Counted from the stretch's first letter, positions 1 through 10,436 are shown. The stretch is 35,657 bases of DNA from Chara braunii (GCA_003427395.1 BFEA01000576.1:898485-934141); one strand, 5' to 3'. The notes: a model not told the origin generated them from the sequence alone. Numbers and translations: made by a program.

Positions 1-667
1 AAAAAAAAAAAAAGGTTGTGGAAAGAGTTGGGGGAACTTCCAAACGGTAAGCAAGTATCCTTTGGTTGGTATCTCTACTACGGTAGTGACACCATCCACT
101 GTGTGGATGCTGAGCCGAGGGGTAGTGGTGGAGTTGGGCTGGTCAAGATGCAGATGTCCCCGTTCGAGTCCACACAGCACCTGTGATGGGACTGCCCGAG
201 GTCAAAACGAGTTCGGACATGGTGGGAACACCACTGGAAGGCTATGGGGGGGGGGACCACAGTTGGAATGGAACGAGCTTGGGTTCTGCTGAGCTTCCTG
301 CCCGTAGACTTGAATGGGAAGAGAGGATGGGGGGGTGCATCGCCCAGTTGACAAGAGGTATCATTTGTGAGAGAGCATTTGGGCGGACAGAAACAGGGCA
401 AGATTTGAGAAACGCCTCTTTATCTGATGTAGAAATCAAGGAAAGAATCAAAACAGGCCTCAAGCACGCCATCAAGAGTGGATTGGCAGAGAAAACCTCG
501 ACCTCGGGCATGGAAGGGTAGCAGGACACATAAGGCCTGGTTCCTCTGTACCTCGGCTCGCCAAAACCGGCTGGCTGCAGTTCTACGGAAGCTAAATGCA
601 GAAGGCCTGCAAGTTCCTCTGTACCTGTTCGAGTGTAGTGATCTCCAAATGGATCCTGGAAGAGGAT
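1..667. other. Left edge, no recognisable gene
   Basis: The window opens with an A13 run. The longest open frames here (107 to 143 codons, on both strands, overlapping each other) have no motif I recognise and look like chance frames. The stretch holds no tandem repeat or RNA signature that I can see. Confidence 0.5.
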
Positions 668-720
668 GGCCAACGTTCTAGGGAGGCCAACGTTCTAGGG
701 AGGCTAACGTTCTAGGGAGG
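668..720. repeat. 17-bp minisatellite, three copies
   Basis: The unit GGCCAACGTTCTAGGGA occurs at 668, 685 and 702, with one C-to-T change in the third copy. It lies just upstream of a longer minisatellite. Confidence 0.9.
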
Positions 721-780
721 TAAGGTAGTTTGGTAGGTTAGAGAGCCTCTGGGGTGATCACGGCAATTAGTCCCACAGAG

Positions 781-1035
781 AAGTTTAGAATAGACAGAGA
801 GAAGTTTAGAATAGCCAGAGAGAAGTTTAGATTAGAATAGCCAGAGAGAAGTTTAGATTAGAATAGGCAGAGAGAAGTTTAGATTAGAATAGGCAGAGAG
901 AAGTTTAGAATAGCCAGAGAGAAGTTTAGAATAGCCAGAGAAGTTTAGAATAGCCAGAGAAGTTTAGAATAGCCAGAGAAGTTTAGAATAGCAAGAGAAG
1001 TTTAGAATAGCAAGAGAAGTTTAGAATAGCCAGAG
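781..1035. repeat. 12-copy minisatellite, 19-26 bp units
   Basis: Twelve head-to-tail units begin AAGTTTAGA and end CAGAG, starting at 781, 802, 823, 849, 875, 901, 922, 941, 960, 979, 998 and 1017. Lengths are 21, 26 and 19 bp. The 26-bp form carries an internal TTAGA duplication and the 19-bp form lost a terminal AG. Length classes are clustered, as expected from stepwise local duplication. There is no spacer diversity, so it is not a CRISPR array. Confidence 0.95.
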
Positions 1036-1708
1036 TGACCACCCACGAACGAGGGGACTCGGTTCAGTAGGGCCGTGGTAGGGCCGTGATAGGAGAGTGT
1101 TGGTAGGAAGCGGAGTTGGTCCTCTGGGCCGTGCTAGTCTCAGATTTCGTCTAGAGAAGGCTAGCTTCAATGGTAGCTAGTTAGCCTATGCCGATGATAG
1201 CTAGATGCTCTGGGTCTACCTTTGACAGGATTAAGTGCGCTCTACTTTTAACTGAAATTGAAGGCAGGGTCAAATTTTCACTCCATGCTTAATTGCAGAT
1301 AGGATGGTTTTTAGTAACTTTTTACTGTACAATCTGGAACTCCAGAGCGCTGGGTTCCGCAGGCAAAAGCCTGTAAGCTAAGCTGGCTGATGCTGTCAGT
1401 TTCCCGGGTTGAATTGTGAGGTCCCCGGCCTCTTGGTCTGTTATTATAAAGATTAGGAGATTTTACTATAAAAAAAAAAGGGCCAAATTTATAAATTCAA
1501 GGGGAAGGGAAAAGGAAAAGGAAAGAAGGAATTGAGAGAATTAAAGAAAAGAGGTCAATTATATTGAGACCGGGATCAATTAAAAAAAAAAAAAAGAGAC
1601 CGAGGTTGATAGGAGTGAGGGGCTGGTAGCGCACGGGCGAAGTGCTGCACTGCTGCACTACTGGTGAGACGGTGATGGGAGGCGGCTGCTTTAATGCTGC
1701 CCTGGTTA
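1036..1708. other. Non-coding, short A tracts only
   Basis: No supported gene. The sequence contains short A tracts near 1471 and 1580 and purine-rich stretches, with no open frame above about 60 codons. Confidence 0.4.
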
Positions 1709-1846
1709 GATGAACGGGGCTGATATCTTTTTTTTATTTTTTTTTTTCAACGACTTGCTGGCTAGGCTCCCAGCCGAGCCGCCCGGGTCCAGGGTCACCC
1801 TGTTTTCCCGGGCAGCCCGGCCGTGCAAGGACCAAGGAAGGGTCCA

Positions 1847-1969
<123 letters not shown>

Positions 1970-1987
1970 CTTGGCCTGGCCGTGCAA

Positions 1988-2580
1988 GTGGTCCCGGGAC
2001 CTTGTCCCACTTGCACCGTTTAGTTGAGGCAGCTCAACGGTGCGACAGCTACAAAAAATTAAAAAATTCATTCTAATTCAATTTCAAATGAGAAATGCAT
2101 TTATAAATGGCACGAATACAATTGTTCTGGTTTTTCTTTTTTCACAATTGGAGTGGCATACGGGCACTTCCATTCCACAGCAGAAAATGAAGAGTGAGTT
2201 GCCAGAATCCCTTTTGTACAGAAATGGCAAACGGAACGGAAGGAGGCTCGTACAGTTTCTCTAAAAAAACGCCCTTTGGGGGAACAAGAGGGTCGTTGAG
2301 CTAGCTGTCTCGAAAAACGGAGACAGCTAGCTCAACGGAAAGTGGCGAGGGTAGGGGGAGTAGTATTCGAGAGAAAGGATTTACTTCTGCTTTTTGTTGT
2401 AAGAAAAAGCAAAGATAGTCTCTATTGCCTTTTTTACTAAAAACGGACCGCTAGATGACTTGGACGACGTGCATCTCCGTTGTCGCGTACAGTCACACAT
2501 CGTCGAAAGCCCAAGGTTGACCTAGTCGAAAGCCCAACGTTGACCTAGCTAGCTCAACGGAGGTAGTGGGACAAGGTCCC
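1988..2580. repeat. Inverted-repeat element around a perfect hairpin
   Basis: The segment at 1988-2038 (AGTGGTCCCGGGACCTTGTC onward to a CTCAAC motif) reappears in inverse orientation at about 2524-2580. Between the arms lies a perfect 18-bp stem (2294-2311 with 2320-2337, loop GAAAAACG). The GTTGAGCTAGCT core of the stem is also present in the right arm. A related block occurs at 8169-8215. This is probably a non-autonomous foldback transposon; ends and target duplication are not defined. Confidence 0.6.
2294..2337. repeat. Perfect 18-bp hairpin, 8-nt loop
   Basis: CGTTGAGCTAGCTGTCTC at 2294-2311 is exactly reverse-complemented at 2320-2337 around the loop GAAAAACG. It sits inside the larger inverted-repeat element. 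Nothing downstream suggests a transcription terminator, and the context is non-coding. Confidence 0.95.
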
Positions 2581-2748
2581 CGGGCCACTCTGGTTGCCTA
2601 GCATCCAGGTTGATATCCTTTTTTTTTTTTCATTTGACTTTTTGTTTTTGTCCGTCGTGACTTCCAAGTTCACAATCTCCCTCATCACATACGATACGGG
2701 GCGTCTCCCTGTGGAATACCACGGGGCAGGGCTTTCTGTGTCCCCTAC

Positions 2749-2855
2749 TACCTTCTTCCCCTGAACACAACTCACCCTGATAATGAATGTATATAACCTA
2801 TCTTTACGGTCCGGTGCAGCCAAAACGAGTGTGTTGTGTTCGGGGGAAGACGGTA
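2749..2855. mobile_element. TA-flanked foldback MITE, copy 1 (103 bp)
   Basis: The left end CCTTCTTCCCCTGAACACAA follows a TA at 2749-2750. The inverted right end TTGTGTTCGGGGGAAGACGG precedes a TA at 2854-2855. The TA duplication and short inverted ends are typical of Tc1/mariner-type non-autonomous elements. It belongs to a family of eight copies in this window. Confidence 0.8.
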
Positions 2856-3250
2856 GCCTCAAAGAATTATGTGAATGCGATGTCTGTATCAAGGCCTTTT
2901 TTGTGTGGCGGATACACTGTAAATTACCTTAGGACTTGGACGCTTACCGACGTGGACAAGGGAGGGAGAGAGTCTAGTGTGTTGGGAGACGGTGCTCCCA
3001 ACATGAGTGCTTCCGGAGGCAGTGGGAGGGCAACGGGCGGCTAGGTCCCACTAGTAAAGAGAATTTTGGACTGCGCGTGAATGTCGACGGACGGAGGTTG
3101 GGAAGATGCAGAAAATCGTGATTCAACTGCTTTTCTGCAACTCTTCTCAAAACACGTCCAGATTCAGGAGCTTAATCCAATCCTCTTTGGTAGGAGGACC
3201 TCGCCCCGGCGGCAGTGGGACTGTTGTTGGGCGGTGCACAAGTGAAGCAC

Positions 3251-3359
3251 TACCTTATTCACCCCAATACGACCTACGGTCATTATTGCTGTATTTAGAC
3301 GGAAAGATAACCTGAATACAGATATAAAGCCCGTACGTTGTATTCGGGCGAAGAAGGTG
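3251..3359. mobile_element. TA-flanked foldback MITE, copy 2 (105 bp)
   Basis: The left end CCTTATTCACCCCAATACGA follows TA at 3251-3252. The right end ATTCGGGCGAAGAAGG is followed by TG (3358-3359), a likely decayed TA. Its core TACGGTCATTATTGCTGTAT matches copy 7 at 31213 almost exactly, so these two are the same subfamily. Confidence 0.8.
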
Positions 3360-3499
3360 GTGGTAGTGTTCATTGATGAAGAGCTTGAGGAATAGAGCCC
3401 GTGCTTGAATTTCATCACGGAGAAAGTGCGGATGCAGGAGCCATGTGAAGGTGAGGTGCCATTACCAATAGTCAAAGATTATACAATACTTTGATGGTA

Positions 3500-3958
3500 T
3501 CTAAGGTTTTGCACGCATCTGGCCACAGTCCAGGCTAGATTCGGTGTTGAGACATTGGCTTGAGTGAGATGAGAGAAACGTGGGATTGTGCTGATGCTTG
3601 AGCGGACATCCTGGCATGATCGTCAGGGGTTTGCCGACTGTCTAAGGTTTTGCATGCATCTAGCCACAGTTCTAGGCTACATTCGGCCTGGAGAGGTTCG
3701 CTTGAGTGAGATGGGAGAAACGTGGGATTGTGCTGGGGCGTGAGTGGACATCCTGGCAAGGGTTGTCAGGGGTTTGTTGACTCTCTAAGGTTTTGCATGC
3801 ATCTAGCCTTAGTTTCATGCTAGATTTGGCCTGGAGAGGTTGGCTCCTGGCGGGGTTTGCCGACTCAGGTTTTGCATGCATCTAGCCACGATTCCAGGGT
3901 CGATTCGGCGTGGAGATGTTGGCTCCTGGTGTAATTGGCAGGGGTTTGTCGACTCCCT
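3500..3958. repeat. Four-unit tandem array, about 142 bp then truncated
   Basis: Units start at 3500, 3641, 3784 and about 3866, each beginning (TCTA)AGGTTTTGCAYGCATCT and ending near a GGGTTTGYYGACT motif. The first two are 141 and 143 bp. The third and fourth are shortened to about 82 and 92 bp by loss of an internal block containing GAGAAACGTGGGATTGTGCT. The antisense reading frames through this array are shadows of the repeat. Confidence 0.9.
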
Positions 3959-4596
3959 GTGCATACTGTCAACTGGAGGGAATAATGTTGCTTCTTTTCT
4001 GTGCTGAAAGGATCGTTTAATATAGGGCCTCCCTCCACTACTCTTGACATGCACAAAAGACACAAAATATGGCAAAATGTATCTTTCCAGGGTTTAGCAG
4101 AGGATTCAGTCTCATTTTGCACGTTCCGAGAGCACTGGAGCCAGGCCCATAGGCGAGATATCTCTATCCCTGTTGCATGAGTTCTGCTGGTTATGTAGTA
4201 CCTCAAGATATATTATTGTTATTATATTTTGAGTTTGACAGTCCTCGATATATTTTGATTGCACAAACACAAGCATGTCCATGTCCTCTGTATCTGACAA
4301 AAGTCCTGTTTCGACGAAAATGCGCTACAGAATGCTACTAAAACCGAAGGACCCGGGGCCCAAAAAAAAAAAAAAAAAAAAAAAAACGAAGGACCGGGAG
4401 CCGCTCATCAAGGAAAGATGGAAAAAGTTGTTAGGTCAGATTATGGAACCAATCCCCTAATTTCCCTGGAGAAAGTACCAATCAATTCACGCAGTCAAGA
4501 TCAGAAGTCTCCAAGAAGTCTCCAGTGGCTGATGATTACCTACAATGCACTCCCAGTGAACGCCTGGCTACCCATTCGAAGAAAACAATGCGACCC
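3959..4596. other. Non-coding, contains a poly-A tract
   Basis: An A26 run is centred near 4374. Open frames here are 60 to 113 codons, overlap on both strands and match nothing I know. Confidence 0.4.
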
Positions 4597-4717
4597 AAAT
4601 GGTTCTGAACAAGTCCTTCGGGACATCCGTTAAAATTGGAACGATACAGAGAAAGGAAGATTAGCATGGCCCCTGCGCAAGGATGACACGCATAAATCGA
4701 GAAATAGTTCTGAACAA
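4597..4717. repeat. 16-bp target-site duplication around U6 copy
   Basis: AAATGGTTCTGAACAA at 4597-4612 recurs as AAATAGTTCTGAACAA at 4702-4717, with one difference. The right copy begins where U6 homology stops, and the shared AAATGGT/AAATAGT overlaps the expected U6 continuation, which may reflect microhomology at integration. Confidence 0.8.
4613..4710 (+). ncRNA. U6 snRNA-derived copy, probably retroposed pseudogene
   Basis: U6 is the catalytic spliceosomal snRNA. The sequence follows U6 from the 5' stem (GTCCTTCGGGACATCCG) through AACGATACAGAGA, GATTAGCATGGCCCCTGCGC and AAGGATGACACGCA to AAATCGAG, nearly unchanged. Against this, five extra bases sit just after the essential ACAGAGA box. 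The conserved 3' end (GGTCCAAATTTT) and terminal T run are missing, and I see no TATA or plant upstream element in the preceding 80 bp. A 16-bp direct repeat (4597-4612 and 4702-4717, one mismatch) flanks it, as expected for LINE-mediated insertion. I therefore regard it as a young 3'-truncated retropseudogene. U6 identity is near certain; non-function is inference. Confidence 0.9.
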
Positions 4718-5580
4718 TGTATAGTATGCCCTGACAATGTACAGAAGGACCGGATTCATTGCACAGTTAACTGTCACCTTGCTACTGATCTAGGGGCGAG
4801 AGCCTCAGCACGCTGGGACCACCTGTTTCCTTCCTCCCTACCGGAACACCCTATCCCGCTGCTCTTATGGACTAACGTCGCTTCTCAATTCAGCAAGCCC
4901 GAGCGTATCTGGTTTGGGATAATAAGAAAAGTGACACTATGGGTCATACGGAAGGCGTCGTGTAGCCGGATGATTGACAACGCCAGCTTGCCGTTGGAAC
5001 AAGTGTGGGCATCAACGAGAGTCTCCATCATGGAGACTTGACTTCCGGTGCCAATGGAAGAAGGTCAAATTCCAAATTCAGCAGGATCTGGACAAACAAC
5101 AAGAAATGATGGCCAAGTTCCAGAGGGTGAGGGTGTGGCTCGTCCCTGGGAAGATGGTGGAAATTCAGTCCCGACAAATTGGATGGAAAGACTTGGACAC
5201 CTCGGTTACTCCCCAAAGAACGAGGCTCCCCCCTCCAGACTGGACACCATGACCACAGGGGTATGTGACCCCCCCGGAGACTCACTCGGTGAAAGGTGAC
5301 AACAGGGCCGTCAGCAGTCTGTCACACCCATTTGGTGCTTCAGAGGAATAGGAGGCTGACCAGGCTCCAACCAGCAGCTGATGTCTGTCTTCCTTGCTTT
5401 AATCGTAAATTTTGACAGGTTCCAACGAGGAATCGTAGAGGGAACCCAGGGACAGGCAAGCTGACAGTCGATCCACCTGTAAGGAGCAATCAATGCTGCT
5501 CAGGGGGTCCTTCGGCCAAACAGAAGGAAGCGTGAGCGTGTATCTGGGTGTATTTACTATTTGACTTGCCGGTGGAATAG
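4718..5580. other. No recognised feature
   Basis: Short open frames (up to 92 codons) on both strands have no recognisable motif. No repeats were seen apart from the dispersed block that begins near 5580. Confidence 0.4.
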
Positions 5581-5661
5581 GAACCGGACTGATGCTCCCT
5601 AGAATGGACAAGGAGCCAGGGCCATACGGACCTGTTAAAAAAAAAAAGAAAAAAAAAAAAG
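5580..5661. repeat. Dispersed repeat with A-rich tail, copy 1
   Basis: The block ACCGGACTGATGCTCCCTAG to ATACGGACCTGTT at about 5583-5637, followed by an A-rich tail, is matched at about 25051-25104 (same orientation). Its last part is also matched in inverse orientation at about 7918-7947. The A-rich or T-rich continuation suggests the 3' end of a retroposed element. No coding or tRNA head was identified. Confidence 0.6.
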
Positions 5662-5978
5662 GGCCCTCTGAATGGTCTGGTTTATGGTTTCTGGTCTTCC
5701 TGATGTTTGCGTTGGTCTTCTTTCCACTCTACATATCTTATGAGGTTTTGAGCTGCTGATAATCAGGCAGGAAAAAGAAAAAGAAAACGAAAAAAAAGAA
5801 AAAAAAAAGGAAAAAGAGTGGTTTTGTGTATACTTACCGATGCTATAGTTAAGTTCCATGTCCCCTTTTTTTTTTCCTTTTCTTTTGTTACAATCCTGGC
5901 CAATTTTGAAGTGCACATTCACGCGAAAGTAGAATGCCGTCCAACTGTGAAAAGAGATGAATCGCTGCTTCCAACCAG

Positions 5979-6660
5979 TGCTCCAGCAGCGAGATGCCAA
6001 ACTTGCACGCAACAAAAATGAGGAGCTCATTGCTCCTCCTGGAGATATAGCGGCCAACCTGCCTCTTGGGCGTTGACTTCCAGGCAGTACGGCCTCCAAA
6101 CAACTGGTACCTCCTCCCTTTCGAAGGGAAAGATCATTGCAGAATCTGATATCGTCCGTGCAGGCCCTAGACTCCGGCTACTTGGACTGGTAACTGCCTA
6201 GACCTAGCCTACCGCTACTGGGCCTCTAGAATACTAACTTCTTTTTGGCTTCTTCTGCTCGGCCTGTGGTTCACGACACATCTACCGCTACTTGAGTGGT
6301 GCTGGCCTACCTGCTACTCAAGTACCTACAGCCTACACTACAATGACTCGAGTGTGCCCTAAGCTACCCCCGTCGGCCACTTGAGTGTTTTTCCCTGCCG
6401 CAGCCTCGAAGTCACGGCCACAGGTAAGTACCGGCCCTATGGGTCTCCCAAACAAACAAGGGCCCTGGCGGGCCACACACACACACTCAGGCCGACAAGC
6501 ACTCTACTCAGACAGGCACGCAGACCAGCAAACACGCACACACACATACTTAGAAAGCTCAGCAGAATGCGGGAATCTCAGCGAGGCATTCATTCCAGCA
6601 GCAAAACTCAGAAATCAGCTGTGTTCTCAGTGCGTGTTTCGGCAGGTCCGTACAATTTCA
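5979..6660 (+). repeat. Long dispersed repeat R1, copy A
   Basis: About 680 bp align in the same orientation with 19305-19915. Shared blocks include ATGAGGAGCT, GAGATATAGCGGCC, TTGCCTCTTGGG-like text, GGTACCTCCTCCCTTTC, CAGGCCGACAAGCACTC and GCAGAATGCGGGAAT. Both copies include a CA-rich stretch, and both end near TGTTCTCAGT followed by a pyrimidine-poor segment. No coding capacity is visible. It may be a solo LTR or a fragment of an unclassified transposon; I found no convincing target duplication. Confidence 0.75.
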
Positions 6661-6788
6661 TAAAAGTCTCATGTCCCTTTTCCATGCAGATGAGTTAGAA
6701 GTGTGGCTGGATTCACACTCTGGTTGAGACTGCACGACTTTACATGGCGGAACAGTATGGTCGACTTTTTAAATGGGATGTATTAAAC

Positions 6789-7336
6789 TACTGTCTTCAC
6801 CCGAAAATAATGCCCGGGCATTGTATACGAATATTAACGCCCGCCGGGTTTTGTATACGAATATTAATGCCCGCCGGGCGTTTTATTCGTTTATAACGTC
6901 CGGGTGTCATACTCAGCAAATTGGTGGCAACTTCGGTGGGGGCCCAAAATTCCGAAAAAACAAAATTCAAAAAATTCTGTAAAAAAATATGTTGTCCAGA
7001 ATTGCAATGCAACCATCTTTTGGCTGAGGGTCACTACAGAATTCCTTATAGACCTGGAAAAAAAAACAAATCGAACCGAAATATGCCCCTTGGAAGTCAA
7101 AACCCCTTTCAACCCCCTTTTAAACCCATGTATATCCCCCTCCCCGCCCTTTCAAACCCTTGTGTACTACCTCTACAAGGCACTCTGCCCATGGAATGCT
7201 CAAATGTAACGCCCGGGAGTTCTATTCGAATATAACGCGCAGGGGTAATATTCTAAGGGGTGTTCTATTTGAGAAAAAGAGAGTAAAAACGAGAATCTGA
7301 TCTTCGCCCGGGCGTTATTTTCGGGTGAAGATGGTA
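6789..7336. mobile_element. TA-flanked foldback MITE, copy 3 (544 bp)
   Basis: The left end CTGTCTTCACCCGAAAATAA after TA (6789-6790) is inverted at the right end as TTATTTTCGGGTGAAGATGG before TA (7335-7336). Inverted similarity extends about 30 bp through GCCCGGGC. Subterminal CGCCCGCCGGGTTTTGTATA-like units are repeated. The middle (about 6950-7070) resembles, in inverse orientation, the block at 8235-8345, so it may contain an older insertion. Confidence 0.8.
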
Positions 7337-7439
7337 GGTTCCCTCTGTTCGATTGCAGGTGGTGTGTTGTTCATAGCTCTCACTGCAGAGCAGAAGTTGC
7401 GTCTCACTGCAATATCCGGATTACCTGCTCACAGAAGCA

Positions 7440-7478
7440 GGAAAAACAAAACAAAACAAAATAAAATAAAAAACAACA
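7440..7478. repeat. A-rich pentanucleotide-like tract
   Basis: AAACAAAACAAAACAAAATA-type low complexity. No gene is associated. Confidence 0.6.
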
Positions 7479-7705
7479 TAGGTGGTTATCAAAGCTCTGC
7501 TTGTTCGGTGTATAGAGGATGCTCGGGAAAGAGAACAATAAAAGACAAAATGTGAAATTTTGAAACAGTTTGACGGATGACCAAGTCGCTCACAACATTT
7601 TTTTTGTGGCCCCGCCCCCTTTGTCGTGGTCATGCATACCTATGTCGACATGTTCGTTGTCCTGCCTCCCTTTTCCAAGGGGTGTGCATGTTTTCTAAGG
7701 TTGGA

Positions 7706-7721
7706 GTGTGTGTGTGTGTGC

Positions 7722-7779
<58 letters not shown>
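7706..7779. repeat. (GT)n microsatellite
   Basis: About 74 bp of alternating GT/GC with two CGTGCG interruptions near 7722. The Cys-Val open frames through it are artefacts. Confidence 0.95.
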
Positions 7780-7780
<1 letters not shown>

Positions 7781-8168
7781 CAAGATTTTTCTTTCTCATT
7801 CTTTGTTTTCTTCGTGTTTCCCCCCCTCCCCACAGGGGCCTATTTCTCTCTTCCAACAGTGGATCTGTTTCTCTCCCTCCCCACCTTCCTACCCCTAACT
7901 TTTTTTTCTTTCTTCATAAAACAGGTCCGTATGGCCCTGGTCCTACGCCTTTTTTTAATTCGCTTGTTTGTCAAACTTTTTCCTAAGAGGCCTTTATGAT
8001 TCCAAATGCTGCACAGGTTTGGCGCTACGCTTCTTGCTTTTTTCTTCAGCTCGTCCAAGCTGTCAAAATTCAAGGCTGAAGAAAAATGTGAATTGGATGA
8101 TGATTTCAGAGAAGGAGGGCAGCGGGATTGGTGAGTTTTTCTTTTCCATTTGAAATGGCGTTTTTCAC

Positions 8169-8345
8169 TAGGCTACCAGAGTGGCCCAGGGCCACTTGCC
8201 CGGGCCCACTTGCCCTTCCGGGCCAAAGTAAAGGGTTACTTTCGATCCCTTGAGGAAATCTGTGGTGACTCGAAGCCAAATGTTGTTTGCAACTTTGCAT
8301 TGGAATTCTACACATCCTGTTTTTTTCGGAGTTTTCTTTTTCTTT
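8169..8345. repeat. Dispersed repeat block shared with 2545-2600 and MITE copy 3
   Basis: CTAGGCTACCAGAGTGGCCC at 8169 matches the reverse complement of about 2580-2610. The continuation (TGTGGTGACTCGAAGCC to TGCATTGGAATTCT, about 8258-8310) matches the interior of the element at 6789-7336 in inverse orientation. This places both sequences in one diverged repeat family. No coding capacity. Confidence 0.5.
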
Positions 8346-8878
8346 TTCTTTTTGATTTTGTGCTGTGTCTGCCCAGCCGGGAGTCCTCCACGGCCAGGCA
8401 GCTGGGTGTGTGGTGGTGGGGCAAGACATTCATGCCGGGGTGCACAGAAAAACAAGTATAAATAACCCAGCAATAAAAAACAAACTTTTATTTGAGCTCC
8501 TATGCCTGCAATGGCTGGGTCTACACGACTCTGCAGTAGTCTGAATCTTTTTTTTTTTTTTTTTCTGGGCGTCAGATGTGGTGGCTTTCAAAGGATGTAT
8601 TACCTGTAGGATGGTGTTTGGGGAGTATTTTCACGACAAGGGCCGAGTCTCTGAAGCGTACTGGCAAGCACCCGCCATGCACACAGGCGTACACAGTGTG
8701 CAGTGCTGCACGACATGCGTGACACCCCGAAAAAGTGCAAAACGAATTCAGAACTTGAAAATAATTCGTTTTATTTATTTTTGTTTTATTGTGCACTGCA
8801 CTTCTTGTTTCTGCACCGCACTGCGCACAGTGGCGGACACTCGCAGCTCGCATGTGCACTTGCAATTATGGTTTTAAC
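8346..8878. other. No recognised gene
   Basis: Contains T-rich tracts near 8335 and 8548. Open frames up to 107 codons overlap each other on opposite strands without recognisable motifs. Confidence 0.35.
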
Positions 8879-8984
8879 TTTTGAGTTTCAAGGCCGTAAA
8901 GTCGAATCTGTTGGCATGGGGATACAATTCCTTTTGAGTTTTAAGGCCGTAAAGTCGAATTTGTTGGCATGGGGATACAATTCC
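8879..8984. repeat. 53-bp tandem duplication
   Basis: TTTTGAGTTTCAAGGCCGTA onward (8879-8931) is repeated at 8932-8984 with two or three differences, all transitions as read by eye. Confidence 0.95.
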
Positions 8985-8997
8985 GATATATCCTTCA

Positions 8998-9410
8998 TTT
9001 TAGCTTCAGCCTTAGTCATCAGCCAGCAGCTTTAGTTTCAGCCTTAATCATCAGCCAGCCAGCAGCTATATTTTCAGCCTTATTCATCAGCCAGACGATA
9101 TGCAGTAGAAACTGTAGAATAGTAACGAGCGCAGGCCATGAATTATAGCAGTTATGGGCACAGGACATGCAATGGAGTAGCAGCATATAATAGCAGTGGA
9201 GAAGTAGAGATAGTAATGGAATAGTTATGGGCACAGGACATGCAATGGAGAAGTAGAATAGTCATGGAGAAGTAATGAATTATTTCATTCAGAAGCTATT
9301 AGTTTCAGCCTTAGTCATTAACCACAAGCGATGTAGTAGAATAGTAACAAGCACAGGGCCATGAATTATAACAGGTATGTCCACAGGACATGCAATGGAG
9401 AAGTAGAATA
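8998..9410. repeat. Interspersed short-repeat mosaic
   Basis: The motif CAGCCTTAGTCATCAGCCAG and variants occurs at about 9007, 9038, 9076 and 9307. GCACAGGACATGCAATGGAG occurs at about 9158, 9232 and 9373, followed by AGTAGAATAGT. The two motifs alternate, suggesting serial duplication of a roughly 150-300 bp unit. Confidence 0.75.
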
Positions 9411-9568
9411 GTACGTCAGGGACAGTCTGGCCAGGCTGGGAGTTGTGGCTGAGAGCTAATAGCCTGGTATGTCCTGAATTTCCTGTTGTTTTTGGCACAG
9501 TAGAGACCAGGCAGTGTCCACGATGCAGGCACAAAATCGGGGAAAGGGCTTGCTACGAAGAGGCAGAG

Positions 9569-9577
9569 ACACACACA

Positions 9578-9672
<95 letters not shown>
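9569..9672. repeat. Compound (CA)n-(GA)n-G43 microsatellite
   Basis: A CA run (to about 9594) passes directly into a GA run (9595-9630) and then 43 consecutive G (9630-9672). The poly-Gly, poly-Arg-Glu and poly-Pro frames here are artefacts. Confidence 0.95.
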
Positions 9673-9673
<1 letters not shown>

Positions 9674-10045
9674 GGAGGGGGTGTCATAGCCGACACAGGG
9701 TTCTGCCTGTCATGACGATTTGAACAGGAGTTCGTGATCTGTGGTCTGGAATGTTCACGTTGACTGTATCCAGCCGTGCACGTACACATGAGAGGGTTTC
9801 ATTCTCGAATTTTATTCAGGTCGTACACATGCATCAAGTTGCTCGTGCCACAAAATTACAAAGAGAGATCAGAGGTCATTGAATTACACCTGTGGTCTAC
9901 TCTTGCCATGGAGTGGCATGGACATAATTAATCTGTGACAAGATGGCGCCACAGATTTGTGTCCGGTTCTTCATCTCCACAGAAGTGGTGCTCAGCATAA
10001 GTAGCGATATGCCTCCTTCACACCCTGACAATTGCCCGTGCCGAC
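9673..10045. other. No recognised feature
   Basis: Non-repetitive sequence without open frames of interest, between the microsatellite and a MITE. Confidence 0.4.
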
Positions 10046-10111
10046 TACCTTCTTCACCCGAATGCAACATACGGTCAGTATACCGTATGTTGTATTCGGG
10101 TGAAGAAGGTA
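10046..10111. mobile_element. TA-flanked foldback MITE, copy 4 (62-bp hairpin)
   Basis: Between TA (10046-10047) and TA (10110-10111) lie two 28-bp arms with one mismatch (starting CCTTCTTCACCCGAAT and ending ATTCGGGTGAAGAAGG) around the 6-base loop CAGTAT. This is the smallest member of the family, essentially terminal repeats alone, and it best defines the element ends. Confidence 0.9.
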
Positions 10112-10436
10112 GCGAGTCTGCGTTGTGCTGACATTGTTGATGGTCATGCGGCTACCGTATACCATGCTATCATACAGGACACGCATTTGCAGGCTCTCTT
10201 CTTTTAGGGCTTGAAATATTGCCTGAATGCCGGCACCATGGATGTGATGAATGCACCGAGATACAATCTGGACGATCATAGTGCTAAGGTTGTTTCGACC
10301 ATGAGGTCAGCGTCCAGCAATGAGTCAGTAATCGCTGACAGCCTCTCCCAGTTGCGTAGACAATGGACTGCAAATCTTTCAAGCTGCCAGCAGAATCTTG
10401 TCGGTTCTATGAACCAGGCACCCACTCAGGCTTCCT

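Noticed and set aside
781-1035. Regular short repeats that might suggest a CRISPR array
   Set aside because: Units are contiguous with no unique spacers, and the context is eukaryotic.
7577-7999. 140-codon frame with a Cys-Val repeat
   Set aside because: Produced by the (GT)n microsatellite, with no domain on either side.
9992-10279. Minus-strand 95-codon frame with some protein-like text
   Set aside because: It runs through MITE copy 4 and has no recognised domain; the openness is likely chance.
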